DNA of 64,000 bases from Rhodobacteraceae bacterium UBA6197 (lineage in GTDB: Bacteria > Pseudomonadota > Alphaproteobacteria > Rhodobacterales > Rhodobacteraceae), in contig DISZ01000018.1 of NCBI GenBank assembly GCA_002422085.1, forward strand, positions 68,962 to 132,961. Direction: 5' to 3'. Below the pieces are notes generated by a model that saw nothing but the letters and a program-made list of their open reading frames with translations, ran no database searches and was not told the DNA's origin. Positions within the stretch are counted from its first letter, which is position 1, and every line of letters starts with the position of its first letter. Both the position numbers and the translations under genes were made by a program. Shown here piece by piece: positions 1 to 9,082 of this stretch.

Positions 1-428
1 CCTGCTTCACCGGCGATGTCCTGGGCAGCCTCAAGTGCGATTGCGGCCCGCAACTTGATGCAGCGCTGACCCAGATGGGCGCGGCGGGCGCAGGGATACT
101 GCTTTACCTCAATCAGGAAGGCCGCGGCATCGGTCTGGCCAACAAGATGCGCGCCTATTCCCTGCAAGATCAGGGCTTTGATACCGTCGAGGCGAACCAC
201 CGGCTTGGCTTTGAGGATGACGAGCGCGATTTTCGCATCGGTGCGGGCATCCTGAAAAAGCTTGGCTTTTCGGCCGTGCGGCTGTTGACCAACAACCCCG
301 CCAAAGTCCGCATGCTGGCGGCCAATGGCATCACCGTCACCGAACGCGTGCCGCTTCATGCGGGCCTCAGCCGCCACAACGCGGGCTATCTGGCCACCAA
401 GGCCGCGAAATCGGGGCATATATTGTGA
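1..428 (+). CDS. ribA: GTP cyclohydrolase II, C-terminal part (cut by left window edge)
   Basis: The reading frame is open from base 3 and the true start lies outside the window. About 141 residues are visible. The first ones read CFTGDVLGSLKCDCG, the zinc-binding cysteine cluster of GTP cyclohydrolase II. NQEGRGIGL and LTNNPAKV are also family signatures. The enzyme opens the GTP imidazole ring and makes the pyrimidine precursor of riboflavin. The fragment may be a stand-alone RibA or the C-terminal half of a RibBA fusion; the missing N-terminus would decide. It overlaps the next gene by 4 bp (ATGA type), so the two are probably co-transcribed. Confidence 0.93.
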   Translation, partial: CFTGDVLGSLKCDCGPQLDAALTQMGAAGAGILLYLNQEGRGIGLANKMRAYSLQDQGFDTVEANHRLGFEDDERDFRIGAGILKKLGFSAVRLLTNNPAKVRMLAANGITVTERVPLHAGLSRHNAGYLATKAAKSGHIL

Positions 429-928
429 CGCCGGACGACCTTGTGCTGACCCGATTCGGGGTAAGGTTCAAAGGTCGCCTGTTCCCGGCCACCATCGGCC
501 GCCACGGCATCACCCGCCACAAACGCGAGGGTGACTGCGCCACCCCGAGCGGCATTCACACCGTCATCGGCATGATGTTTCGCCCCGACCGGATCGCCGC
601 CAGCCGCCTGCCCGGCTGGGCCGTTCCGATCGGGCCACAAGACCTGTGGTGCGACGCCCCCGATCATCCGGACTACAACCGCCTCGTGCACGCACCCTTC
701 CATGCCAGCCACGAACGGATGCACCGCGCCGATCCGCTTTACGACCTTGTCCTGCTGACCGACTGGAATGTGGGACCCAGCCTACCGCACAAAGGCTCGG
801 CCATCTTCCTGCACCAGATGCGCCGCCCCGGTTACCCAACGGCGGGCTGCGTGGCTTTCAGCCGCCCCCATCTGCTGTGGATTGCCCGCCGCCTGCACCT
901 TGGCGCAAAACTGATCGTGCGCCCCTGA
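425..928 (+). CDS. L,D-transpeptidase (YkuD-fold) family protein
   Basis: This 167-aa protein ends with the active-site pattern of L,D-transpeptidase catalytic domains: a histidine in IFLHQMRRPGYP, then TAGCVAF with the presumed catalytic cysteine. The family makes or edits 3-3 peptidoglycan cross-links or attaches proteins to the wall. This member is little more than the catalytic domain. I see no clear signal peptide or LysM/peptidoglycan-binding domain, so its export route is unclear. The ATG overlaps the ribA stop. Downstream is a GC hairpin shared with the convergent yggS-like gene. Confidence 0.8.
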   Translation: MTPDDLVLTRFGVRFKGRLFPATIGRHGITRHKREGDCATPSGIHTVIGMMFRPDRIAASRLPGWAVPIGPQDLWCDAPDHPDYNRLVHAPFHASHERMHRADPLYDLVLLTDWNVGPSLPHKGSAIFLHQMRRPGYPTAGCVAFSRPHLLWIARRLHLGAKLIVRP

Positions 929-937
929 GGCCTGTCA

Positions 938-978
938 CTTTGGCGAAAATACTCCCGGGGTCCGGGGCGGCGCCCCGG
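938..978. terminator. intergenic terminator-like element, copy 1
   Basis: A TTGGCGAAAATACTCCCGG core is followed by the hairpin CCGGGGC-GGC-GCCCCGG (962-978). The element lies between two convergent genes. Read on the minus strand, the hairpin is followed by TATTTT, so it could end the yggS-like transcript. The same core recurs near 10299, 13977 and 30153, and a related TTCATCTTCG form occurs near 3433, 57892 and 62816. Confidence 0.55.
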
Positions 979-980
979 CA

Positions 981-1634
981 TCAGCCATAGTCGCGCGCGC
1001 CAAATATCGCGCTGCCAACCCGCACATGCGTCGCCCCGGCCGCGATTGCCGCTTCGAAATCGCCGCTCATGCCCATCGATAGCCCGGCCAGCCCGTTGCG
1101 CCTGGCCATCGCGGCCAGGGCGGCAAAATGCGGCGTGCTGTCTTCGGCCTCTGGCGGTATGCACATCAACCCGACCACCGGCAGATCCATCGCCCGGCAT
1201 TCGGCCACAAAGGCGTCCAGCGCCTCGGGCTGCACCCCGGCCTTTTGCGGCTCGGCCCCGGAATTGACCTGCACGAACAGCTCCGGGCTGGTGCCACGCG
1301 CCTGCGCAAGCGCCGCGAGCCTCGTCGCAAGGCTGGGGCGGTCCAGCGTATGGATCGCCTCGAACAGATCAACCGCCAGCTTGGCCTTGTTGGTTTGCAA
1401 CGGCCCGATCATATGCACCGCGACGCCCGGATAGCGCGCCCGCCATGCCGGCCATTTGCCCGCCGCCTCTTGCACATAATTCTCGCCAAACAGTCGCTGT
1501 CCGGCGTTCAGAACCGCCTCGACACGATCTGCGGGTTGCACCTTGGATACCGCGATCAGCGATACCGCCCCCGGCGCGCGGCCGGCGGCCCGTTCTGCTG
1601 CCGTGATCCGGGCCTGAATTTCCGTCAAAGCCAT
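981..1634 (-). CDS. YggS/PLPBP family pyridoxal-phosphate homeostasis protein
   Basis: The 217-aa product matches the YggS/PROSC family throughout. SLIAVSKVQP carries the PLP-binding lysine. FGENYVQEA, HMIGPLQTNK, VQVNSGAEPQKAG and LSMGMSGDFEAAIAAGATHVRVG-type segments follow in order. These single-domain fold-III proteins bind PLP and buffer vitamin B6 and amino-acid pools; no catalytic reaction is established. The ATG at 1634 is preferred over one at 1658 because GGAGG lies 7 bp upstream. Its 3' end faces the L,D-transpeptidase gene across the hairpin element. Confidence 0.9.
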   Translation of the reverse strand: MALTEIQARITAAERAAGRAPGAVSLIAVSKVQPADRVEAVLNAGQRLFGENYVQEAAGKWPAWRARYPGVAVHMIGPLQTNKAKLAVDLFEAIHTLDRPSLATRLAALAQARGTSPELFVQVNSGAEPQKAGVQPEALDAFVAECRAMDLPVVGLMCIPPEAEDSTPHFAALAAMARRNGLAGLSMGMSGDFEAAIAAGATHVRVGSAIFGARDYG

Positions 1635-1670
1635 GCTGCCCTCCGTTTGCGGCACCATGACCTCGCATCG

Positions 1671-1704
1671 CCCAAAAGAAAAGAGCGGGCTTTCGCCCGC
1701 TCTT
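1671..1704 (-). terminator. Rho-independent terminator of the porin gene
   Basis: A perfect 10-bp stem AAGAGCGGGC/GCCCGCTCTT (1681-1690 and 1695-1704) has a TTTC loop. On the minus strand it is followed by TTCTTTTGGG. It lies just past the porin stop codon and is a textbook intrinsic terminator. Confidence 0.88.
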
Positions 1705-1726
1705 TCCCCGATCAGATCCGTCAGGA

Positions 1727-2653
1727 TCAGAAATCGAAGGACATACCCATTTCAGCACGGGTATTGTTGTCGACCGACGCAATGCCGCCAACCAGGGCAG
1801 CGCCGCCGCCCAGGTCGTACGAAGCGCCGATACCGTAGGCTGCGTCAGTAACGGTGTCGCTGTCGGCATATTCGAAGTTCAGCGTGGTGGCGCCCATGGT
1901 GTAGTCGGCATAGAGGCCCCAAGCGTCAACACCGTCCAGGCCGTCGCCGCCCATCGAGTACATCGCTTTCACGTTGGCCGCCCCGAAGGTGCCGCCGGCA
2001 TAAAGCGTGGTCACGTTGCCAGCGAACGCAACCGTTTTCAGGTCATGGTCCGCATAGCCAAGGCCAACATAGGCGTTGCCGAAGTTGTACTTCAGACCCA
2101 GAGCATAGCTGTCGTCTTCGTCACCGATACGGCCCGACACGGAGCCGGTGAAGGCGCCAGCCGAGTAGGTGTAGTTGACGTTGTGCGAGGCATTGTCTTC
2201 GCCAGCACCCAGACCTTCTACGCTGTCGCCCGTCAGAGCTTCAGCAACGTTGTCAACACCCAGACCGGCGAGGCCACCGATATCCGAGAAGGTCGCAACT
2301 TCGTCGGCTTCAGCAACCGAACCGAACGACAGTTTGCCGAACGCGCCCGACACGAAGACCGAGCTGCCGTCGTCTTCCAGGCCGCCATCGGTGTTGTAAG
2401 CGGCGATCGTGGTTTCGAAACCAAACGACAGGCCGTTGTCCGACTCGGTCGTGCCGCTGATGGTCAGGTAGGTTTCGTAGACGGTATACATGTCGTCCAC
2501 TTTCAGCGGATCAAGCTCCGACGACAGGCCATTGGCCAGACCGTCTTCGCTGTAGCCCAGACCGAACACGGCGTTGCCCGAAATGCTCACTTCAGCAGCG
2601 GCGAAGCCAGCCGAGAAGACCAGAGCGGTCGTAGCAAAAAGAACCTTTTTCAT
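1727..2653 (-). CDS. outer-membrane general porin (Rhodobacter type)
   Basis: This is a 308-aa precursor. Its Sec signal peptide starts MKKVLFATTALVFSAGFAAA and is followed directly by EVSISGNAVFGLGY, the first beta strand. The body alternates short strands with acidic loops, and the chain ends in FDF, the terminal aromatic needed for outer-membrane insertion. It should form a trimeric 16-strand channel for small solutes, like the Rhodobacter porin family. The start at 2653 is chosen because the signal peptide begins there and GAGGGAAACT precedes it. An upstream ATG at 2770 would add an implausible leader. A strong terminator follows. Confidence 0.92.
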   Translation of the reverse strand: MKKVLFATTALVFSAGFAAAEVSISGNAVFGLGYSEDGLANGLSSELDPLKVDDMYTVYETYLTISGTTESDNGLSFGFETTIAAYNTDGGLEDDGSSVFVSGAFGKLSFGSVAEADEVATFSDIGGLAGLGVDNVAEALTGDSVEGLGAGEDNASHNVNYTYSAGAFTGSVSGRIGDEDDSYALGLKYNFGNAYVGLGYADHDLKTVAFAGNVTTLYAGGTFGAANVKAMYSMGGDGLDGVDAWGLYADYTMGATTLNFEYADSDTVTDAAYGIGASYDLGGGAALVGGIASVDNNTRAEMGMSFDF

Positions 2654-2682
2654 AGTTTCCCTCGTTGTCTCTAAGGTGCAAC

Positions 2683-2708
2683 CCCAACTCAGGGGAATCC
2701 GAGTTGGG
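2683..2708. promoter_or_regulatory. inverted repeat in the porin leader/promoter region
   Basis: CCCAACTC at 2683-2690 and GAGTTGGG at 2701-2708 form an 8-bp inverted repeat with a 10-nt spacer, 30-55 bp upstream of the porin start. It could be an operator or a stem-loop in the 5' untranslated RNA. Nothing in the sequence says which factor would use it. The rest of the 263-bp divergent gap shows only a weak TTGTCG-N17-TAGAGA promoter-like match (2842-2870) facing the lipoprotein gene. Confidence 0.4.
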
Positions 2709-2916
2709 TATGCATGCTTTTTCTTCCCTCGGGCATGGCATTGCAACTCAAACGCGGACTGCGGCAGCAAACCGGGCGGGCGTGGTGCAGTCTTGCCACA
2801 GTCGGAGCCGCCGCCTGACCATTGTCCGCCGGGGAAAATCCTTGTCGCACTGCCACCTATCGGCTAGAGAACGGGACAATGACAGACGGGCTGAAGCCGA
2901 ACGGAGACTGCTTTTG

Positions 2917-3429
2917 ATGACGATTCAACGTTCCTTGCGCGCCGGCGCCGTTTTCAGCCTGATCTTGGTTCTTGCCGGCTGTGGCGGCGGAACCGGTTCC
3001 AAGGATCTCTTTTCGCTCAATCTGGGCGGCGATCCCGAGCAAAATCAGCGTCACAGCTTTAATGCGACCGAAGAGGCCAAACCGAAATCCAAAATCTGGG
3101 ATCTGTTCTCCAACGCCGACGACCCCAATATCACCGTCGAAGTGAACAAATACCTCTGGCAGGCCTCGCTCGAAGTGCTCAATTTCCTGCCGATCCAGTC
3201 GGTCGATCCGTTCTCGGGCGTAATTGTCACCGGCTACGGCACCCCGCCGGGCGGTGGCCGCGCGTACAAGGCGACCGTCTATGTGCAAGATCCCGCGCTG
3301 GACGCTCGCAGCCTCAAGGTCGCGCTTGAAAGCCGGGGCGGTGCCGTATCGCCCGACACCGTGCGCGCCGTCGAGGATGCGATCCTGACCCGCGCGCGGC
3401 AACTGCGGATCCGCGATTCGAAGCTCTGA
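2917..3429 (+). CDS. DUF3576-type lipoprotein of unknown function
   Basis: The 170-aa protein has a lipoprotein signal peptide. The lipobox LVLAGC is near residue 20 and is followed by a glycine-rich linker. The body contains NKYLWQASLEVLNFLP, DPFSGVIVTGYG and a C-terminal RQLRIRDSKL segment, which I associate with the DUF3576 family of alphaproteobacterial periplasmic or outer-membrane lipoproteins. The function is unknown. The ATG at 2917 is chosen because the signal peptide begins there, although the same frame is open upstream. It is followed by a long palindrome and then leuS, so it may contribute to envelope biogenesis with lptE; that is only inference. Confidence 0.8.
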   Translation: MTIQRSLRAGAVFSLILVLAGCGGGTGSKDLFSLNLGGDPEQNQRHSFNATEEAKPKSKIWDLFSNADDPNITVEVNKYLWQASLEVLNFLPIQSVDPFSGVIVTGYGTPPGGGRAYKATVYVQDPALDARSLKVALESRGGAVSPDTVRAVEDAILTRARQLRIRDSKL

Positions 3430-3432
3430 CGG

Positions 3433-3517
3433 CTTCATCTTCGCGAAAATATCCCCGCCGGAGGCTCCCGGCCGCCACGTCGAAGCCTCCGGCGGGGATA
3501 TTTTTGCGAAGATGAAA
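3433..3517. terminator. long palindromic terminator-like element
   Basis: Two arms of about 33 bp (3433-3466 and 3484-3517) are near-perfect reverse complements around a 17-nt spacer. The inner stem is GC-rich (CCCCGCCGGAGGCT) and each outer side carries AAAATAT or ATATTTTT, so the folded RNA would resemble a bidirectional intrinsic terminator. It separates the DUF3576 gene from leuS. A closely related palindrome lies at 62816-62900. Confidence 0.7.
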
Positions 3518-3599
3518 GCTGCAGCCTCCTGATCCGCTGGACCTCTCGCACCCGCCCGGTGTAGCAAGCCCCGGCAGATTTCCGCATGAGGGGCCTCAG

Positions 3600-6146
3600 A
3601 TGTCGCGTTACGAACCCAGCCAAAGCGAAGCAAAATGGCAATTGGCCTGGGACGAGGCCGATGTCTTCAAGGCCCGGCGCGACCCGGCAAAGCCGAAATA
3701 CTATGTGCTTGAGATGTTTCCCTACCCGTCGGGGCGGATCCACATGGGGCATGTGCGCAATTACACCATGGGCGATGTGGTTGCGCGCTACAAGATGAGC
3801 TGCGGCTATTCGGTATTGCACCCGATGGGTTGGGATGCCTTTGGCATGCCCGCGGAAAACGCGGCGATGGAGCGCGGCGGCCATCCGAAGGACTGGACCT
3901 ACGCCAATATCGCCGACATGCGCGGCCAGATGAAGCCGCTGGGCCTGAGCATCGACTGGAGCCGCGAATTCGCCACCTGCGATCCGGAATACTATGGCCA
4001 GCAGCAGGCGATGTTTCTGGATATGCTTGCGGCCGGGCTGGTTTACCGCAAATCGGCGCAGGTGAACTGGGATCCGGTCGACATGACCGTTCTGGCCAAC
4101 GAACAGGTGATCGACGGGCGCGGCTGGCGATCGGGCGCCCCGGTCGAGCGCAAGGAACTGACGCAGTGGTTCTTCCGGATCTCGGACTACGCGGGCGAAT
4201 TGCTGGAGGCGCTCGAGGGGTTGACCGACTGGCCTGAAAAGGTCCGTCTGATGCAGGCCAACTGGATCGGCAAGTCGCGCGGGCTGCAATTTGCCTTTGG
4301 CGTGCTGGATGCGCCCGAGGGGTTTGATCGTCTTGAGGTCTATACCACCCGCCCCGACACGCTGCTGGGCGCAAGCTTCGCGGCGATTTCACCCGAGCAT
4401 CCCCTGGCCCGGCATCTGGAGCGTCACGACCCGAAGGCTGCGGAATTCATCGCCGAGTGCCGCCGAATCGGCACCACCGAAGAAGCGTTGGAAAAGGCTG
4501 AAAAGAAGGGCTTTGACACCGGCCTGCGCGTCCGGCACCCGATGGACGAGGCGTGGGAGATGCCGGTCTATATCGCGAATTTCATCTTGATGGACTACGG
4601 CACGGGCGCAATCTTCGGCTGCCCTGCGCATGACCAGCGCGACTTTGACTTTGCCACCAAATATGGTCTGGCAATCAATGCGGTGTTTGAGGCCGAAGAC
4701 AGCCCAAGCGCCTTGACCGAGGCCTATGTGCCGATGAAATCCGAGCGGGTGCGCTATATTCGCGGCTTTGCCGGCGCAGAGGTCCAGACCGGCGATGACG
4801 GCGTGTCCGAGGCGATTTCCTTTTGCGAAAGCAATGGCATCGGGCGCGGCGTGACGAATTATCGGCTACGCGACTGGGGCCTGTCGCGGCAACGCTACTG
4901 GGGCTGCCCGATTCCGGTGGTGCACTGTCCGTCTTGCGGCGTGGTGCCCGAGGCCAAGGCCAATCTGCCGGTGAAACTGCCCGATGATGTCAGCTTCGAT
5001 CAGCCCGGCAACCCCTTGGACCGGCACCCGACGTGGCGCGACTGCACCTGTCCGAAATGCGGCGCCGCGGCCCGGCGCGAAACCGACACGATGGATACTT
5101 TCGTGGACAGCAGCTGGTATTACGCGCGCTTTACCAGTCCGCATGCCGCGACCCCGACCGATGCGCAGGACGCCGATTACTGGATGAACGTCGATCAGTA
5201 TATCGGCGGCATCGAACACGCGATCCTGCACCTTTTGTATTCGCGCTTCTTTGCCCGTGCGATGCACAAGACCGGCCACCTGCCGGCAAAGGCGATCGAG
5301 CCGTTCAACGCGCTCTTTACCCAAGGCATGGTCACACACGAGATTTACCTGACGCGCGACGCGCAGGGCCGCCCGGTCTATCACCTGCCCGAGGATGTCG
5401 AAGACGGCAAGCTCAGCGCCACCGGCGAGACGGTCGAGGTGATCCCCTCGGCGAAGATGTCGAAATCGAAGAAGAATGTGGTTGATCCGGTCAATATCAT
5501 TCAGGCTTTCGGCGCCGACACAGCGCGCTGGTTCGTGATGTCGGACAGCCCACCCGAGCGCGATGTGGAATGGACCTCGGCAGGCGCCGAGGCGGCCTAC
5601 AAGTTTCTCAACCGGGTCTGGCTGCTGTGCGACCGGATCGGCGAAATGCCCGCCGATGCGCCGGGCGAAGGCGATATGGCGCTGCTGCGCGCGATGCACC
5701 GCGCCGTGCATGATGTCACGCAAAGCATTGAAACCTTTGCCTTCAACAAGGCGATCGCAAAGATCTACGAGTTTACCAACACGCTGTCGAAGGCGCAGGC
5801 CAGCGGCGCGGCGATGCGCGATGCGATGCGCACTCTGGCGCAGTTGATTTCGCCGATGGTGCCGCATCTGGCCGAGGATATCTGGGCCAAACTGGGCGGC
5901 AAGGGTCTGATCGTCACCGCGCCATGGCCCAAGGCCGATCCGGCGATGCTGGTCGATGATACCGTGGTGCTGCCGATCCAGATCAACGGCAAGCGGCGCT
6001 CGGAACTGTCGGTGCCCAAGGATATGCCGGCGGCAGAGGTTGAAAAACTGGTGCTGACGGATGAGACTGTGCTCAAGGTGCTGGCAGGCCAGGCGCCGAA
6101 AAAGCTGATCGTCGTGCCGGGGCGTATCGTCAATGTGGTTATCTGA
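3600..6146 (+). CDS. leuS: leucyl-tRNA synthetase
   Basis: The 848-aa product is a full-length bacterial class Ia LeuRS. The ATP-binding HIGH motif appears as PYPSGRIHMGHVRNY near residue 41. The KMSKS loop is SAKMSKSKKNVVDP near residue 620. The editing (CP1) domain includes TTRPDTLLGASFAA and GCPAHDQRDFDFA. Paired CPSC/CPKC cysteines suggest the usual zinc knuckle. It charges tRNA-Leu in the cytoplasm. It heads a tight leuS-lptE-holA operon: its last 14 bp overlap lptE. Confidence 0.98.
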   Translation: MSRYEPSQSEAKWQLAWDEADVFKARRDPAKPKYYVLEMFPYPSGRIHMGHVRNYTMGDVVARYKMSCGYSVLHPMGWDAFGMPAENAAMERGGHPKDWTYANIADMRGQMKPLGLSIDWSREFATCDPEYYGQQQAMFLDMLAAGLVYRKSAQVNWDPVDMTVLANEQVIDGRGWRSGAPVERKELTQWFFRISDYAGELLEALEGLTDWPEKVRLMQANWIGKSRGLQFAFGVLDAPEGFDRLEVYTTRPDTLLGASFAAISPEHPLARHLERHDPKAAEFIAECRRIGTTEEALEKAEKKGFDTGLRVRHPMDEAWEMPVYIANFILMDYGTGAIFGCPAHDQRDFDFATKYGLAINAVFEAEDSPSALTEAYVPMKSERVRYIRGFAGAEVQTGDDGVSEAISFCESNGIGRGVTNYRLRDWGLSRQRYWGCPIPVVHCPSCGVVPEAKANLPVKLPDDVSFDQPGNPLDRHPTWRDCTCPKCGAAARRETDTMDTFVDSSWYYARFTSPHAATPTDAQDADYWMNVDQYIGGIEHAILHLLYSRFFARAMHKTGHLPAKAIEPFNALFTQGMVTHEIYLTRDAQGRPVYHLPEDVEDGKLSATGETVEVIPSAKMSKSKKNVVDPVNIIQAFGADTARWFVMSDSPPERDVEWTSAGAEAAYKFLNRVWLLCDRIGEMPADAPGEGDMALLRAMHRAVHDVTQSIETFAFNKAIAKIYEFTNTLSKAQASGAAMRDAMRTLAQLISPMVPHLAEDIWAKLGGKGLIVTAPWPKADPAMLVDDTVVLPIQINGKRRSELSVPKDMPAAEVEKLVLTDETVLKVLAGQAPKKLIVVPGRIVNVVI

Positions 6147-6621
6147 CCGCCGAACCTTCTTGCTGATGACGCTGGCGCTGGCTGGCTGCGGCTTTACGCC
6201 GGCCTATGGGCCGGGCGGCGGGGCGGCGGGCCTGTTGGGCCGTGTCGCCGCGGATGCGCCGCAAACGCGGGATGATTTCGCGCTGGTGCGGCGCCTGTCG
6301 GAACGCCTTGGGCCGGCCGAGGCGGCGCGCTATCGCCTTGCCTACAAGGTGACGACCGAAGCGACCGGGCAGGCGATCACCCCCGAGGGCGCGACCACGC
6401 GCTATTCGCTGACCGGCGTCGCAGGCTATACGCTGCACGATGCCGGCTCGGATGCGGTGCTGCTGAGCGGCGAGGTGACCAGCTTTTCCTCGTGGTCGGC
6501 GACCGGGTCCACCGTCTCGACCCTCAGCGCCGAGGAAGACGCCCATACCCGGCTGATGCGGATGCTGGCTGACCAGATCGTGACGCGGCTTCTGGCCAGC
6601 GCCGGGTCTTTGCCGCAATGA
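6133..6621 (+). CDS. lptE: LPS-assembly lipoprotein LptE
   Basis: The 162-aa protein has the lipobox LALAGC near residue 19, followed by GFTPAYGPGG, the typical opening of alphaproteobacterial LptE. In this family LptE sits inside the LptD barrel as the outer-membrane plug that helps place lipopolysaccharide on the cell surface. The remainder (YRLAYKVTTEATG, LTGVAGYTL and a late LADQIVTRLLA helix) fits the short LptE fold. It overlaps leuS by 14 bp and holA by 4 bp, so translation is probably coupled. Confidence 0.9.
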   Translation: MWLSDRRTFLLMTLALAGCGFTPAYGPGGGAAGLLGRVAADAPQTRDDFALVRRLSERLGPAEAARYRLAYKVTTEATGQAITPEGATTRYSLTGVAGYTLHDAGSDAVLLSGEVTSFSSWSATGSTVSTLSAEEDAHTRLMRMLADQIVTRLLASAGSLPQ

Positions 6622-7640
6622 AGCTGACCGGGCCAAGCGCCAATCGCTACTTTGCCAAGCCGGACCCTAACCGTATGGGATTGTTGATCTTTGGCGCCGA
6701 TGCGATGCGCGTGGCATTGAAACGGCAAGAGGTGATCGCGGCGCTGATCGGTCCCGAGGGTGAGGGCGAAATGCGGCTTTCGCGGCTTGCGGCCAGCGAG
6801 CTGCGCAAAGACCCTGCGGCGCTCGGTGATGCGATCAAGGCGCAGGGGTTCTTTCCCGGCCAGCGCGTCGCCTTTCTGGAGGACGCGACCGACGCGCTGG
6901 CCCCTGCGGTCAAGGCCGCCGTGGCGGATTGGCGCGTGGGCGATGCGGCGATGGTGGTGACGGCGGGCAGCCTGACCGCAAGATCGGCGCTGCGCAAACT
7001 GTTCGAAGACCACCCGAACGCCTATGCGATCGGCATCTACGACGACCCTCCGACCCGCGAGGAAATCGCCGACACGCTGAAAAAGGCTGGCCTGCTGCAG
7101 ATCGACCACGAGGCGATGACCGATATTTCGGCCTTGGCCCGCGACCTTGACCCCGGCGATTTTCGCCAGATGATCGAAAAGATAGCGCTTTATAAACATG
7201 GGGATAGCACGCCTCTTTCCCCTGCTGACGTGGTCGCCTGCGCGCCCTCGACCGTTGAAGCCGAGGTCGATGACGTGCTCAACATCGTGGCCGAGGGCCG
7301 CACCGGAGAGTTGGGCCCGATGATGCGCCGGCTGGAAGGGCAGGGTGTGCTTCCGGTGACGCTGGCGATCCAGAGCCTGCGTCATTTTCGCGCCCTGCAT
7401 GCGGCCGCCTCGGCCCCCGGCGGCGCCTCGGAAGGCATTGCCCGGATGCGCCCGCCGATCTTTGGGCCGCGCCGCGACCGGATGCTGAAGCAGGCGCAGG
7501 GCTGGGGGATGATCCGCCTCGAGGAGGCGCTGAAGCTGCTGGTCGAGACCGATCTGAGCCTGCGTTCGACCAGTCGTGCCCCGGCGATGGCGGTGATCGA
7601 GCGCGCCCTGATCCGGCTGGCGATGATGGCGCGGCGCTAG
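6618..7640 (+). CDS. holA: DNA polymerase III subunit delta
   Basis: The 340-aa protein follows lptE with an ATGA overlap, the usual gene order in this family. It contains ADAMRVALKRQEVIAALIG, FFPGQRVAFLEDATDAL and a central three-helix clamp-loader region, ending in the collar domain (SLRSTSRAPAMAVIERALIRLAM). The delta subunit opens the beta sliding clamp within the clamp loader. It diverges in sequence from the E. coli protein, so order and length carry much of the weight. Confidence 0.93.
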   Translation: MKLTGPSANRYFAKPDPNRMGLLIFGADAMRVALKRQEVIAALIGPEGEGEMRLSRLAASELRKDPAALGDAIKAQGFFPGQRVAFLEDATDALAPAVKAAVADWRVGDAAMVVTAGSLTARSALRKLFEDHPNAYAIGIYDDPPTREEIADTLKKAGLLQIDHEAMTDISALARDLDPGDFRQMIEKIALYKHGDSTPLSPADVVACAPSTVEAEVDDVLNIVAEGRTGELGPMMRRLEGQGVLPVTLAIQSLRHFRALHAAASAPGGASEGIARMRPPIFGPRRDRMLKQAQGWGMIRLEEALKLLVETDLSLRSTSRAPAMAVIERALIRLAMMARR

Positions 7641-7801
7641 CCGCACCGGCCCGGGCGGCACTATTATTTCCATAATATTGGCCTCGTATTTGCCTCACAG
7701 GTTTTTCCACCGCGCCCTTGCCGGCACCGCACCCTTGCCTGCCCGCGCCCTTCATGCGACAGGTTCGAAACCCTGCCCGCCATAGCAGAACGGAGCCCGA
7801 C

Positions 7802-9082
7802 ATGGATCAGCAATCCCCGCTCGTGACCAAGGCGCTGGAGCTTGTCGCGCCGTTTTGGGAAGTGGCGCGCGGCTGGCTGACCAGCCCGGCGGCATGGTCG
7901 CAGTTTGGCCTGTTGCTGGCGTCCTGGTTGCTGGCGCGGATCGCGGCGAAACGGCTGGCGCCGCAGCTGGAGCGGCTGATCGGCCCGAAGCCGGGCGCCA
8001 GCGGCATCATCGCCACCGCGCGGCGCTTCGTGCTGCGGTTCCTGCCCTTGCTGCTGCCGCTGCTGGCCTACGGTTTTACCGCGCTGGGCGAGGCCTTCAC
8101 CCGTTCGGTCTTTGGCTCGGGGGCGGTGATCGCGCTGGGCAAGCGGGTGTTCCTGTTCCTGGCCGTGCGGGCCTTTGCGCGCGACATGCTGACCGACCCG
8201 TTCTTGCGCCTGATGGGGCGCTACGTGCTGATCCCGATCGCGGCGATCTACGCGCTGGGCCTGCTTGAACCGATCAGCGTATGGCTGGACAGCATGACGG
8301 TCGAGCTGGGCAATATCCACTTCTCGGTGATGGCGATGATCCGCGGGTTGATTGCCGGCAGCCTGCTGTTCTGGCTGGGGTCGTGGTCGAACCGGCAAAG
8401 CACCGACTATATCAAGGCACAAGAGGCGCTGCGCCCGGCGACCCGCGAACTGGCGGTGAAGGCGGTCAAGATCGTGATCTTTGGCGCGGCCTTCCTGCTT
8501 TTGATGAGCATCATGGGGATCGACCTGACAGCGATCGCCCTTTTGGGCGGCGCGCTGGGTGTCGGCATCGGGCTGGGGTTGCAGCAGATCGCGGCGAACT
8601 TCATCTCGGGGGTGATCCTGTTGGTCGAGGGCCAGACCACGGTTGGCGACTACGTCGAACTGGACGGCGGCGAAAAAGGCACCATCGTGCGGATGACCGC
8701 GCGCGCCTGTATCCTCGAGACCTTCGACGGCCGCTGGATCGTCGTTCCAAACGAACATTTCATCACCACGCGGGTGGTGAACTATTCCGACCAAGGTTCG
8801 GCGAACCGCTATGAGGTGGCGTTTTCGGTCAGCTATGACACCGATATCAACCGGGTTCCGGCGCTGATCGAAGCGGCGGTGGCAAAGCTGCCGTTCGTGC
8901 TGGCCAGCCCCGATGGCCCCGATGTCGAACTGCGCGGCTTTGGCGACAGCGGCATTGATGACGGCAAGAACAAGTTTGAAAGCAAGGTCCGGTTCGCGGT
9001 CTGGAACACGCTTCAGGCCGAGGGGATCGAAATTCCCTATCCGCAGCGCGTGCTGCATGTGAAAGGCGCGTTGCCGCTATGA
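7802..9082 (+). CDS. MscS-family mechanosensitive channel
   Basis: This is a 426-aa integral membrane protein. The N-terminal half has several hydrophobic segments (around residues 30-50, 75-100, 120-140 and 180-210). The MscS core follows: a glycine/alanine-rich pore helix (ALLGGALGVGIGLGLQQIAANFISG, shown here only as its family signature), then the beta domain (VGDYVELDGGEKGTIVRM, VPNEHFITTRVVNYS). The family releases solutes on hypo-osmotic shock. The ATG at 7802 is favoured because GGAG is 8 bp upstream and the transmembrane domain then starts cleanly. It overlaps the next gene by 4 bp. Confidence 0.9.
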   Translation: MDQQSPLVTKALELVAPFWEVARGWLTSPAAWSQFGLLLASWLLARIAAKRLAPQLERLIGPKPGASGIIATARRFVLRFLPLLLPLLAYGFTALGEAFTRSVFGSGAVIALGKRVFLFLAVRAFARDMLTDPFLRLMGRYVLIPIAAIYALGLLEPISVWLDSMTVELGNIHFSVMAMIRGLIAGSLLFWLGSWSNRQSTDYIKAQEALRPATRELAVKAVKIVIFGAAFLLLMSIMGIDLTAIALLGGALGVGIGLGLQQIAANFISGVILLVEGQTTVGDYVELDGGEKGTIVRMTARACILETFDGRWIVVPNEHFITTRVVNYSDQGSANRYEVAFSVSYDTDINRVPALIEAAVAKLPFVLASPDGPDVELRGFGDSGIDDGKNKFESKVRFAVWNTLQAEGIEIPYPQRVLHVKGALPL